In this document: piece by piece, positions 33,073 through 40,772 of the stretch | Layout: each line of letters opens with the position of its first letter | Numbering within the stretch: the first letter of the stretch is position 1 | Assembly: GCF_003438995.1 (NCBI RefSeq) | Contig: NZ_QSUN01000005.1 | Location: 186,001 to 250,000 of the forward strand | Source: Bacteroides sp. OM05-12 | Lineage (GTDB): Bacteria; Bacteroidota; Bacteroidia; Bacteroidales; Bacteroidaceae | Direction: 5' to 3' | DNA: 64,000 nt | Translations under genes and position numbers: made by a program | Notes under the pieces: generated by a model | What the model saw: only the letters and a program-made list of their open reading frames with translations | Database searches by the model: none | What the model was told of the DNA's origin: nothing

Positions 33073-33135
33073 AAAAAAAGGAGTCACGCTTGACTCCAAC
33101 CTTTGTTAACCTTAAATCTAATACTATGAAAAACA
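33073..33135 (-). ncRNA. Probable small RNA, copy 1
   Basis: A minus-strand unit of about 63 nt with a consensus promoter just upstream (33141-33171) and its own intrinsic terminator: GGAGT (33080-33084) pairs with ACTCC (33093-33097), then seven T on the minus strand. The body shares TGTTTTTCATAGTATTAGA and AAGGTTAACAAAGGTTGGAG with copy 2 at 35661-35724, while loops differ. It is similar in layout to the paralogous small RNAs (FopS) reported in Bacteroides; I cannot confirm membership. Target unknown. Confidence 0.65.
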
Positions 33136-33140
33136 CATTG

Positions 33141-33171
33141 CAAAGATACGGACTTTCGGATAATCTGCAAA
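33141..33171 (-). promoter_or_regulatory. Promoter of small RNA copy 1
   Basis: TTTG (33168-33171), exactly 19 bp, TATCTTTG (33141-33148) on the minus strand: a full Bacteroides consensus, identical in layout to copy 2. Confidence 0.75.
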
Positions 33172-33297
33172 TATTTTGCTTTGAAATGTATGCTTTATAA
33201 CATGATTTAGTATTTTGCCATTATAAATGTTTATATAGATAAAAGAAAACTGTTTGTTTTGATTGCCTGTTATTGTTTTTGATCGCATCCTTTTTTA

Positions 33298-34782
33298 CTA
33301 AAACTGGAAATAAATGAAAGGTTGAACGTTTCCGGATTGGAATTGGATAACTAATTGTACGGTAATGGTGAAAATGATAACTTTCACTATCCAAGAGGCA
33401 TTAATAAAATACGTTTTAACTTTTTCGTATTGCTGCATGCGAATACAATGGAAAAGATAGATGAGAAGAATGAATATGCACCAAGTAGTTCGTGCCTGGA
33501 AAAAAGGCAAGCAATGTGCCAAGTCGAAATCTTGTGCTATGTGCTTGATTAATAAGATGCCTTGTTGCAGATTCTCAGCCCGGAAGAATATCCATAAGAA
33601 ACTGACGAATGAAAAGGTAAGTAACCACGAGAAGAAATTGAAGACTGGAGTATTGGGCAGCCGGTTTAACCATGGCTTATTGAGTTTCTGGATGATGAGA
33701 CCTACTCCGTGAAGTCCTCCCCAAATAATAAACATCCACGAAGCTCCATGCCATAATCCGGCTATAAGCATGGTTGTTATATTGTTAAGGTAAGTGCGGA
33801 AACTTCCTTTTCGGTTGCCTCCTAAAGGGATATAAATATAGTCTCTCATCCAGGTAGACAGGGAAATGTGCCATCTTCTCCAAAACTCTTGCAGATTAGT
33901 AGATTGATAGGGAAGGCAAAAGTTCTTGCCTAAATCAAATCCCATGACAGAAGCTATTCCGATACTCATATCGCTATATCCGGAAAAGTCGCAATAAATT
34001 TGAGCACTATATCCTATGACGGCCATTACCCCCTCGAAACCGGAGTATTGTAACGGAGCATCGAACACCCAGTTATTGTATTGTGCAATGTAATCAGCAA
34101 ATACTGCTTTCTTGATAATTCCGATGATGATAAGCCATAGTCCGCCATATATCATCTCTTTGCTGATGTATCTTTTACTCTGTATTTGTGGGAAGAACTT
34201 ATCCGCCCTCATGATAGGTCCGGCAAGTATTAATGGGAAGAAAGACAGATAGAAGAGGTATTGCAGGAAAGAATTGGTCGGCTTAATTTTTCCCCGATAT
34301 ACATCAGTTATATAACTGATGGTTTGAAATGTATAAAAGGATATGCCGATAGGCAGGAATATGTCGAATGGCTGCAGGTTATTTGCCAGTAGATTATTCC
34401 ATGTCTCAAGGAAAAAGTTACTGTATTTGAAACTGAACAAGATACCTGTGCTGAGGCAGATGGAGTAAATAAGGTAGAATCTTCTTTTCCATTGGCTTTG
34501 AGACTTATGAATAAGAATAGCCAATGCCCAGTCGATAAATGCAGTGCCGGGTAATATGAGAAACATAAATCCGTTAGCCCGATAGTAAAAGTATAGACTG
34601 AAAGCTGTAACATAAAGCATCATTTGCACTTTCTGCCTGCGTATGAGCGAGTAGACAGAAATAAATACGATAAATATGATCCAGAAAGTTCCGGAAGAAA
34701 ACAATATCGGTTCTCGCGTCTGTAGAGAGAATACAGATTGTAGTGAAGTCAATATGTTGTTGAGGATTTCCATGCTTGTCAT
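33298..34782 (-). CDS. MBOAT-family O-acyltransferase
   Basis: 494 residues, about ten membrane helices. The MBOAT core has NLQEFWRRWHISLSTWMRDY (His305) and the catalytic LWHGASW (His345), plus YIPLGGNRKG between them. Proteins like this (AlgI, DltB, PatA) move acyl groups, usually acetyl, across the inner membrane for transfer to polysaccharides. The start codon overlaps the stop of the SGNH partner gene (TAATG), so translation is coupled. Together they probably O-acetylate a cell-envelope or exported polysaccharide. A polysaccharide locus lies 12 kb downstream, but no direct link is shown. Confidence 0.9.
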   Translation of the reverse strand: MTSMEILNNILTSLQSVFSLQTREPILFSSGTFWIIFIVFISVYSLIRRQKVQMMLYVTAFSLYFYYRANGFMFLILPGTAFIDWALAILIHKSQSQWKRRFYLIYSICLSTGILFSFKYSNFFLETWNNLLANNLQPFDIFLPIGISFYTFQTISYITDVYRGKIKPTNSFLQYLFYLSFFPLILAGPIMRADKFFPQIQSKRYISKEMIYGGLWLIIIGIIKKAVFADYIAQYNNWVFDAPLQYSGFEGVMAVIGYSAQIYCDFSGYSDMSIGIASVMGFDLGKNFCLPYQSTNLQEFWRRWHISLSTWMRDYIYIPLGGNRKGSFRTYLNNITTMLIAGLWHGASWMFIIWGGLHGVGLIIQKLNKPWLNRLPNTPVFNFFSWLLTFSFVSFLWIFFRAENLQQGILLIKHIAQDFDLAHCLPFFQARTTWCIFILLIYLFHCIRMQQYEKVKTYFINASWIVKVIIFTITVQLVIQFQSGNVQPFIYFQF

Positions 34783-35576
34783 TATTTAATTGGTGCAAGC
34801 AAAATCGTATTTCCTTGCCGTGGGGCTTGTCTGTCGGGTTTGTCTAAACGGATTGGATATTTGCTTTCATGTACTATCCATGAAGCGATACTGTCCATCC
34901 ATTGGGAGGCGGAAGCTAAAGTAGGATGTGCTCCGTCTGACGAACGTTCGAAAGATAAATTGAACGATGGGAAGAAACGACCTTCCCCTGTTTGCTCATA
35001 AATCATTCTATTGATACCGGTATCTTCTTTCCAATTGGGAGGTCCGATCCATATATAAGGCTTATTATCAATCTTTTTGATAATGCTTTGGATATATTTA
35101 CTTCGTTTATCCAAGTCTCTTACGAATAACTCATTGGCACCAAGACATAATATAATGTAGGTAGGTTGGAACTGCTCTAAATAATAAGATAATGTATCTG
35201 TTCGTGCCCATAATCGGGTGGAAGAGCTATACCAGATTACATTCAAAAGCTCATGTCCATTGAGATAAGCATATTGTCTCATGCGTTTGCTGAGTCCTTC
35301 CAACATAGAGTCTCCGAAGAATAATATACGTTGTGAAGTAGTGTCTGTGGTGAGAGTGTCTTGTGGTGTGGAAGTAATCGTATCTGTTATAATAGGTATA
35401 TCGGGGATGTTTTCTGCGGGAAGTATTTGTTTCCCTATTTCGCTTTTTTCCAGCGTGAAGTTGCCTATGGATATTTCTTTGTCGGATATGGAATAGGATA
35501 GTATGAATAGTAAAGGTATTACTAAAATACCGATTAGCTTTGCATATAAGAATCTTTCGGGCTTCTCCTTCTTCAT
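34782..35576 (-). CDS. Membrane-anchored SGNH hydrolase-type acetyltransferase partner
   Basis: 264 residues. An N-terminal membrane anchor (about 12-30, KLIGILVIPLLFILSYSI) precedes a periplasmic SGNH domain with Ser90 (ILFFGDSMLEG), Asn148 (CLGANELF), and the Asp214/His217 pair (SSDGAHPT). In AlgJ/AlgX- or PatB-like systems such a domain receives the acetyl group from the MBOAT protein and transfers it to sugar. The gene overlaps the MBOAT start (TAATG) and has a full consensus promoter. A Thr/Pro-rich linker (about 58-80) separates anchor and domain. Confidence 0.86.
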   Translation of the reverse strand: MKKEKPERFLYAKLIGILVIPLLFILSYSISDKEISIGNFTLEKSEIGKQILPAENIPDIPIITDTITSTPQDTLTTDTTSQRILFFGDSMLEGLSKRMRQYAYLNGHELLNVIWYSSSTRLWARTDTLSYYLEQFQPTYIILCLGANELFVRDLDKRSKYIQSIIKKIDNKPYIWIGPPNWKEDTGINRMIYEQTGEGRFFPSFNLSFERSSDGAHPTLASASQWMDSIASWIVHESKYPIRLDKPDRQAPRQGNTILLAPIK

Positions 35577-35598
35577 ATCTATCCACTTCAGATGTATG

Positions 35599-35630
35599 CA
35601 AATGTAAAATTATACATTGGCTTTTCCAAA
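35599..35630 (-). promoter_or_regulatory. Promoter of the SGNH-MBOAT operon
   Basis: TTTG (35627-35630), 20 bp, TACATTTG (35599-35606) on the minus strand; full consensus, 22 bp before the ATG. Confidence 0.7.
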
Positions 35631-35660
35631 TGAAATAGTGGATTGTTAGTGTTTGGGCAT

Positions 35661-35724
35661 AAAAAAAGGAGTACCGCTGTACTCCAACCTTTGTTAACCT
35701 TAAAATCTAATACTATGAAAAACA
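35661..35724 (-). ncRNA. Probable small RNA, copy 2
   Basis: Paralogue of 33073-33135. Terminator stem GGAGTAC (35668-35674) pairs with GTACTCC (35679-35685) around a 4-nt loop, then seven T on the minus strand. The conserved body includes TTTTTCATAGTATTAGATTT and GGTTAACAAAGGTTGGAGT. The stem has compensating differences from copy 1 (GTAC cgct GTAC against GT cacgcttg AC), as expected for a structured RNA. The two copies bracket the SGNH-MBOAT operon. Confidence 0.68.
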
Positions 35725-35729
35725 TGCTG

Positions 35730-35760
35730 CAAAGATACGGACTTTTCTGTTGTTTGCAAA
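35730..35760 (-). promoter_or_regulatory. Promoter of small RNA copy 2
   Basis: TTTG (35757-35760), exactly 19 bp, TATCTTTG (35730-35737) on the minus strand; full consensus. Confidence 0.75.
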
Positions 35761-35861
35761 CGTTGCATTCGAAAATATATGTTTTCTAACATAGTTTAAT
35801 AGTTGGATTATTCGTATGCTTAATTCCTATTGGTTAAAAACTCCATTTCATTAGTTTTATG

Positions 35862-35869
35862 TATCTTTG
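35862..35869 (+). promoter_or_regulatory. -7 element of the HpaII-like gene
   Basis: TATCTTTG, an exact TAnnTTTG match, 35 bp before the ATG at 35905. Confidence 0.5.
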
Positions 35870-35904
35870 CCTATCTATTTAGAAATACATAAGTTTATAT
35901 AGCA

Positions 35905-36990
35905 ATGGCATTTGAAGCAACAAAGAAGGAGTGGAGTGAGATTTATTCTGTTTTACGTCTTTTGTCGGACGGTGCAGTTTACGCCGGAACGTCTGAAGTA
36001 AAAAGGAATGAGGCCGAATATCTGCCTGTGGCAATGTTACAACGTGAAGAGCACGATGGTACACGTTGCTACATTGTAGAGGGTGACGATATTCATATAA
36101 AAGGTGAGAAGATTGATAAGTTGGTTCCTCGAGAAGATTTCGGTGAAGCGGCCGGACGTATACTTAAAGCCATGAAAGAATCTTCCGATGATAGCGTGGA
36201 ATCCCCTGAAGGGGTAGAAGAGTTCTTGGATGAAGTGTTGATTTATGACCTTGAAGCAAAGACCGATGATCGTACGGATTATTATCTCTCTTTTTATACC
36301 GTGGACACACCGCCGATAGGTTTTTGTGTTCGTTCCCGTATCGGGTTGTTGGTTCCTTTGCTGGATGGGGGAAGAAGTGCCAATTTTAAATTTGAGTTGA
36401 CCGGCGTGAAATTTGCCGTTCCTACGGTTAATAAAGTCAATGCTTTAGAGTCTCCCAATGAGGTGGTGGATCGTATGTTGATGATAGAACGCTTAGGTGG
36501 AATCTTAAAATACAACGATGTATCGGATAAAGTGTTTCGTTCCAATTTATTAATGATTGATCTTCATTTTCCCCGTTTATTGGCGGAAATGCTGCGGGTC
36601 ATGCAGTTGGATGGTGTGACGAAAGTGAGTGAGCTGGTGGAAAAGATGAAAGAGATAAATCCGTTGAAGATAAAAGATGAGCTGATAAACAAACACGGAT
36701 TCTATGAATTCAAGATGAAACAATTCTTGCTTGCTTTAGCGTTAGGGATGCGTCCGGCAAAGATTTATAATGGGGTTGATTCTGCCGTATCGGGGTTTAT
36801 TTTTGTCGATGGTAACGGACAGTTACTTTGCTACCGGAAATCGGATAAAGAAACCTTCGAAGACTTCCTTTATTATAATACCCGATTGGAAAAGGGTTCT
36901 GTAGAGAAAGATAAGTATGGTTATCTGGAGAGAGAGAACGGGGTATATTATTTTAAATTGAATTTAAAGATCGGTTTGTTGAAAAGATAG
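35905..36990 (+). CDS. HpaII-family restriction endonuclease, without a methyltransferase
   Basis: 361 residues, close to R.HpaII length (about 358). The start (KKEWSEIYSVLRLLSDGAVY) matches the family's GEWSEIY/L opening. The middle has PPIGFCVRSRIGLLVPLLDG, then SANFKFEL, corresponding to the family's GFSIKSxxG...TNF stretch. The end (CYRKSDKETFEDFLYYNTRL; GYLERENGVYYFKLNLKIG) matches the conserved C-terminus. HpaII enzymes cut CCGG unless methylated. In the GF-S/C-I/V-K/R-S motif the usual Lys is Arg here; if that Lys is catalytic, the enzyme may be inactive or altered. No cytosine methyltransferase lies in the window. Recognition is from memory of the family. Confidence 0.78.
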   Translation: MAFEATKKEWSEIYSVLRLLSDGAVYAGTSEVKRNEAEYLPVAMLQREEHDGTRCYIVEGDDIHIKGEKIDKLVPREDFGEAAGRILKAMKESSDDSVESPEGVEEFLDEVLIYDLEAKTDDRTDYYLSFYTVDTPPIGFCVRSRIGLLVPLLDGGRSANFKFELTGVKFAVPTVNKVNALESPNEVVDRMLMIERLGGILKYNDVSDKVFRSNLLMIDLHFPRLLAEMLRVMQLDGVTKVSELVEKMKEINPLKIKDELINKHGFYEFKMKQFLLALALGMRPAKIYNGVDSAVSGFIFVDGNGQLLCYRKSDKETFEDFLYYNTRLEKGSVEKDKYGYLERENGVYYFKLNLKIGLLKR

Positions 36991-37030
36991 AGAATTATGT
37001 CTTTGAATAATCTTTGAACTTGGTGGCCTG

Positions 37031-37132
37031 TATCTTTGAATCGTTCACCCTTGGAGAGCTTTTCGTTTAACCATGGGTAAACGACAGGTTGCCCATGCCT
37101 GAACGACAGGCTTGCCAAGGGCAAACGAATGG
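37031..37132. repeat. Array 5: degenerate units with exact 22-bp period
   Basis: AACGACAGG at 37080 and 37102 and AACGAATGG at 37124 are exactly 22 bp apart; a more diverged unit with CGTTTAACCATGGG precedes them, forming GTTTA...TAAAC stems. A TATCTTTG -7-like motif at 37031-37038 and the terminator at 37138-37169 bracket the array on the plus strand. Confidence 0.7.
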
Positions 37133-37137
37133 AAAGT

Positions 37138-37169
37138 GCAGACGAATAAATTTATCCGTCTGCTTTTTT
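37138..37169 (+). terminator. Strong intrinsic terminator
   Basis: Self-complementary stem GCAGACGAATAAA (37138-37150) with TTTATCCGTCTGC (37151-37163), one mismatch, then six T (37164-37169). It ends plus-strand transcripts. Confidence 0.8.
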
Positions 37170-37174
37170 GTTTA

Positions 37175-38872
37175 TCAGTATGTGATCTTTAGGACTTTAC
37201 CGTTCATCGCTTTCAATGAAAGCTCTGTTGCTTTGTAGGGTAGCATGCTGATTGTTTCTTGTTCTCCGGTCAACAAATCAGTTGCGGTATAATTCTCGTT
37301 TTGTGGTATACCCAGATAATCAAATGCGTGCGTAGGAATGTTTATGGCAATATTTACTGCAATCTCATCAAAATTCACGACAATCAGTAGAAGTTCCTGC
37401 TCATATTGGCGCATGAATGCGAATTGTTTGTGTTCATTGAACTTCCAGCCGTTCAGGTTGGCATACATCAGATCGAAAAACTTACCTTCGGAGATGGCTT
37501 TCTCTTCATTGCATAAATTAAGTAAACGATTGTAGAAAGCGTGCAATGCCTTTGCCTCCTCGCTCATCATCTTTCCGTCGAATTTTCCTCCGTTCCTCCA
37601 TTGGCGAATGGTATTTATACTCCAATAATCGAAAATAGTAGTACGTCCGTCTCGTCCGCTGAAACCTTCCGTATCCATACCGCGCTCTCCAAATTCTTGT
37701 CCGAAGTAAATCATGACAGGATTTGTGTTTATACAAGCAGATACAATCATTGCAGGAATACCACGATGCCCGCTTCCTGCAAAAAAATCAGAGGCAATAC
37801 GTTGCTCATCATGATTTTCCATGAAATTGAGCATCTTTTTTTCTATTCCTCCCAGGTTTTGCCAACAGCGTGTAATGGCTGTTGCTGATTCATATCCGCA
37901 GGTGATGCCGCGTAAAGTGTCATAGAGACCAACTTTATCGTATAAATAATCAAAATGTCCTTTGAAGAGATAGTTATGATAATCTGCCGGATTATATACT
38001 TCGGCAATGAACAGCATATCAGGATATTCCTTTTTGACTTGCGGAATCACCCATTCCCAAAATTCTACAGGAACCATTTCTGCCATATCACAACGGAAAG
38101 CATCGATATCTTTAGAAGCCCAGAATAGTAGGATCTCTTTCATTTTCATCCAAGTATCCGGAATCGGGTTAAAGTGACAGCCTCCTCCGTTTGCATAATC
38201 CACACCGTAATTTAGCTTCACGGTTTCATACCAATCGTTTATGCATGGATAGGCATCGAAACGATTGTTTCCCGTAGCTTTGGCCGGGTATTCATAATAG
38301 GGCTCTTCGGCTCCGGCTTGCATATTAAACTGGCCTTTTAATGAAGTGGATGGGATATAATAGAAATTGTTGTATGCACTGAAGGCTTGCGATGAGTCAT
38401 CCGTAGCTCCAAGATCTGTTATACCATCAGGTTTTGCATCCGATTCATATTGGCGGGCAACATGATTGGGAACGAAGTCGATAATAACTTTTAGTCCGGC
38501 ACGGTGTGTACGTTTTACCAGATTCTCAAACTCTTTCATTCGTTTGAAAACATCATTGGCCAAGTCAGGGTCTACGTCATAGTAGTCTTTAATGGCGTAT
38601 GGTGAACCGGCTTTACCTTTTACTACGGCCGGATGGTCGGGACGAATACCGTAACGGCGGTAATCGGTTTGAGTGGCGTGTTCAATAACTCCGGTGTACC
38701 AAATGTGTGTAGTACCCAGTTTTTTGATTTCTCCTAAAGCCTTGGGAGTAAAGTCGGCAAATTTACCACACCCGTTATCTTCAATAGAACCATTCGTGAT
38801 ACAATGGTTGTTTGTATTTCCAAATAAACGGGTAAATACTTGATATATAATTATTTTATTTCTTTCAGCCAT
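37175..38872 (-). CDS. Cytoplasmic alpha-amylase-family (GH13) glycoside hydrolase
   Basis: 565 residues, no signal peptide. GH13 conserved regions: IIDFVPNH (130-137), DAFRCDMAE with nucleophile Asp262, FIAEVYNP with acid/base Glu291, and ENHDEQR with Asp355. A C-terminal beta domain (about 470-565) follows. Expected reaction: hydrolysis or transfer on alpha-1,4-glucans or malto-oligosaccharides inside the cell. An insertion at about 143-230 includes a Gly-rich segment (DYANGGGCHF). The gene is 28 bp after the patatin-like gene and likely shares its transcript; no sus-type genes are nearby, so its substrate is uncertain. Confidence 0.9.
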   Translation of the reverse strand: MAERNKIIIYQVFTRLFGNTNNHCITNGSIEDNGCGKFADFTPKALGEIKKLGTTHIWYTGVIEHATQTDYRRYGIRPDHPAVVKGKAGSPYAIKDYYDVDPDLANDVFKRMKEFENLVKRTHRAGLKVIIDFVPNHVARQYESDAKPDGITDLGATDDSSQAFSAYNNFYYIPSTSLKGQFNMQAGAEEPYYEYPAKATGNNRFDAYPCINDWYETVKLNYGVDYANGGGCHFNPIPDTWMKMKEILLFWASKDIDAFRCDMAEMVPVEFWEWVIPQVKKEYPDMLFIAEVYNPADYHNYLFKGHFDYLYDKVGLYDTLRGITCGYESATAITRCWQNLGGIEKKMLNFMENHDEQRIASDFFAGSGHRGIPAMIVSACINTNPVMIYFGQEFGERGMDTEGFSGRDGRTTIFDYWSINTIRQWRNGGKFDGKMMSEEAKALHAFYNRLLNLCNEEKAISEGKFFDLMYANLNGWKFNEHKQFAFMRQYEQELLLIVVNFDEIAVNIAINIPTHAFDYLGIPQNENYTATDLLTGEQETISMLPYKATELSLKAMNGKVLKITY

Positions 38873-38900
38873 TAGATTTTGTCTGTATATTAGTATTGAT

Positions 38901-39707
38901 TTATTTCCAGATAGTTCCTTTCTCTTGTATCAGTTTATCCAGTACTTCATTACCGGTTTTGTAACCTTGCTCAAATATTTCTTCGGCTTTCTCCAGCTCT
39001 GTGTTGCTATATCCCCTCAATCCATACGGCTCAATGAGTAAATCGCATATTTCCTTATCAGCGAATGTGTTTGCACGAAACATGAAATGATAAGAGCGCA
39101 TGGCTATGTTGATTACATTCCTTTTATATTCTTTTGCAGCGATAGGACTGACGTTGACGGCAATTACTTTCTCGCATTCTTTTCGAATAATGGAAACCGG
39201 TAGATTCTTAAACACACCACCGTCTACATAGTCGGTGCCGTTTATCGTGACCGGAGCAAACATAACAGGCATACAACAGGATGCAGCGATACGTTCTGCT
39301 ATTTTCCCTTTCCGGAATTGTACACTTTTACCATGGTCGAGGTCTGTTGCAGTAACAATAAGAGGAATCTTTAGGTCTTCCAAGCGTTTTGCTTTAAGGT
39401 TACTGTTGAGGAAATCCATGAAGTCGTTCAGCTTAAATAGTCCGGCTGTTGTTCTGGCCCAACTCGTTAAATCCATGAATTTATGATTGGAGAAAAACTC
39501 AACAACTTTATGTGGCTCATTCCCATCAGCATAAAACACCCCTGCCAAAGCTCCTGCACTAACTCCGGAAATAATATCCGGTTTAATATCATGCTCTAAT
39601 AAGGCCTGCATTACTCCAAGATGTGCGAATCCTTTTATAAATCCTCCACTAAGTGCGTAGCCTACTTTATAAGGTTTGTCTGTATCAAAGTTGTTATAGT
39701 TACTCAT
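38901..39707 (-). CDS. Patatin-like phospholipase family protein
   Basis: 268 residues, no signal peptide. Ser-Asp catalytic dyad: GVSAG with Ser50 and the VDGG motif with Asp162. The oxyanion-hole stretch is SGGFIKGFAHLG at 20-31, where the usual GGGxR/K is GGFIKG. Such proteins hydrolyse acyl esters of lipids; cytoplasmic bacterial members may remodel membrane lipids. Upstream of and close to the GH13 gene, likely one operon, though their activities are unrelated. Confidence 0.9.
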   Translation of the reverse strand: MSNYNNFDTDKPYKVGYALSGGFIKGFAHLGVMQALLEHDIKPDIISGVSAGALAGVFYADGNEPHKVVEFFSNHKFMDLTSWARTTAGLFKLNDFMDFLNSNLKAKRLEDLKIPLIVTATDLDHGKSVQFRKGKIAERIAASCCMPVMFAPVTINGTDYVDGGVFKNLPVSIIRKECEKVIAVNVSPIAAKEYKRNVINIAMRSYHFMFRANTFADKEICDLLIEPYGLRGYSNTELEKAEEIFEQGYKTGNEVLDKLIQEKGTIWK

Positions 39708-39771
39708 ATTGTTTTTCTCGCTTATTTTCTATAATCGGTACGAAATTAGTTAATTTATTGGAAGATAAAAC

Positions 39772-39810
39772 AAAAAAAGACCGGACTTTTAGTAAGCTCC
39801 GGTCTTTTTT
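39772..39810. terminator. Bidirectional terminator after fabD
   Basis: AGACCGGA (39778-39785) and TCCGGTCT (39798-39805) pair perfectly, with seven A on the left and six T on the right. It serves fabD on the minus strand. Confidence 0.85.
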
Positions 39811-39828
39811 ATGAATATTAAATTAAAT

Positions 39829-40710
39829 TTACGCAATTCCGTGCGCATTTACGTTGCTGTCAATTTTCTTAATTAATCCTTGAAGTACATTGCCCGGACC
39901 ACATTCCGTGAAATCGGTTGCACCATCGGCAATCATGTTTTCTACGGTTTGTGTCCAACGTACAGAGGCTGTAAGCTGGGCTACTAAATTCTTTTTGATT
40001 TCTTCAGGGTTAGTATGAGGTTTTGCATCTACATTCTGATAAACAGGGCACTTAGGAGTGTGGATTTCTGTTGCGTTGATAGCAGTTTCCAATTCTACTT
40101 TTGCCGGATTCATCAAAGGAGAATGGAATGCTCCACCTACTTTTAAAGGAAGTGCACGCTTTGCACCGGCAGCTTTCATCAATTCGCAAGCCTGATTGAT
40201 TCCTTCAATAGAACCTGAGATAACAATCTGTCCCGGGCAATTGTAATTTGCAGGTACACAGACTTCGTTTTGGATAGAAGCACAGATTTCCTCTACTTTA
40301 TCGTCCGGCAACGCAATGATAGCAGCCATTGTAGAAGGAGTTGCTTCACAAGCTTTTTGCATAGCCATTGCACGTGCGTAGACAAGTTTTAATCCGTCTT
40401 CAAAAGATAATGCCCCGGCGGCAACTAAAGCGGAGAATTCTCCGAGAGAGTGTCCGGCTGTCATTTCCGGTTTGAACTCATCTCCCATGCATAAAGCTGA
40501 AATAACAGAATGTAAGAATACAGCCGGTTGAGTGACCTTTGTTTGACGTAGGTCTTCGTCTGTACCCTCAAACATAATATCCGTAATGCGATATCCTAAA
40601 ATTTCATTAGCCTTTTCGAATAATTCTTTTGCCAAAGGCGAGTTTTCATATAAATCTTTACCCATGCCCACAAATTGTGCGCCTTGTCCGGGAAATACGA
40701 ATGCTTTCAT
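39829..40710 (-). CDS. fabD: Malonyl-CoA:ACP transacylase (FabD)
   Basis: 293 residues. Transfers malonyl from CoA to acyl carrier protein for fatty-acid synthesis. Start MKAFVFPGQGAQ is typical, the nucleophile is Ser88 in TAGHSLGEFSA, and the catalytic His is in GGAFHSPLM near residue 197; YARAMAMQKA carries the malonate-binding Arg. Normal length. Own -7 element (40747-40754) and terminator, so monocistronic. The rest of the fab genes are not adjacent. Confidence 0.97.
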   Translation of the reverse strand: MKAFVFPGQGAQFVGMGKDLYENSPLAKELFEKANEILGYRITDIMFEGTDEDLRQTKVTQPAVFLHSVISALCMGDEFKPEMTAGHSLGEFSALVAAGALSFEDGLKLVYARAMAMQKACEATPSTMAAIIALPDDKVEEICASIQNEVCVPANYNCPGQIVISGSIEGINQACELMKAAGAKRALPLKVGGAFHSPLMNPAKVELETAINATEIHTPKCPVYQNVDAKPHTNPEEIKKNLVAQLTASVRWTQTVENMIADGATDFTECGPGNVLQGLIKKIDSNVNAHGIA

Positions 40711-40746
40711 AATTAATTATGTTTAATGATGTTTTTATAAGCGGCG

Positions 40747-40754
40747 CAAATGTA
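40747..40754 (-). promoter_or_regulatory. fabD -7 element
   Basis: TACATTTG on the minus strand, an exact TAnnTTTG match, 37 bp before the ATG. Confidence 0.5.
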
Positions 40755-40772
40755 GCAATAAAATTCTAAATA

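Larger units (their letters stand above)
32912..33297. other. Intergenic region with a small RNA gene
   Basis: 386 bp. It holds the upstream region of the thioredoxin-like gene, then the small RNA copy 1 with terminator and promoter (33073-33171). I see nothing clear in 33172-33297. Confidence 0.6.
35577..35904. other. Intergenic region with small RNA copy 2 and divergent promoters
   Basis: 328 bp. It holds the SGNH promoter (35599-35630), the second small RNA copy with its promoter (35661-35760), and the plus-strand -7 element of the HpaII-like gene (35862-35869). Confidence 0.65.

Noticed and set aside
33126..33200. 24-codon ORF starting ATGAAAAACA, with a 24-codon twin at 35715-35789
   Set aside because: The shared first codons are the complement of the small RNA promoter and 5' end, and the remaining codons differ without protein-like conservation. 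The T-run and full promoter are on the other strand.
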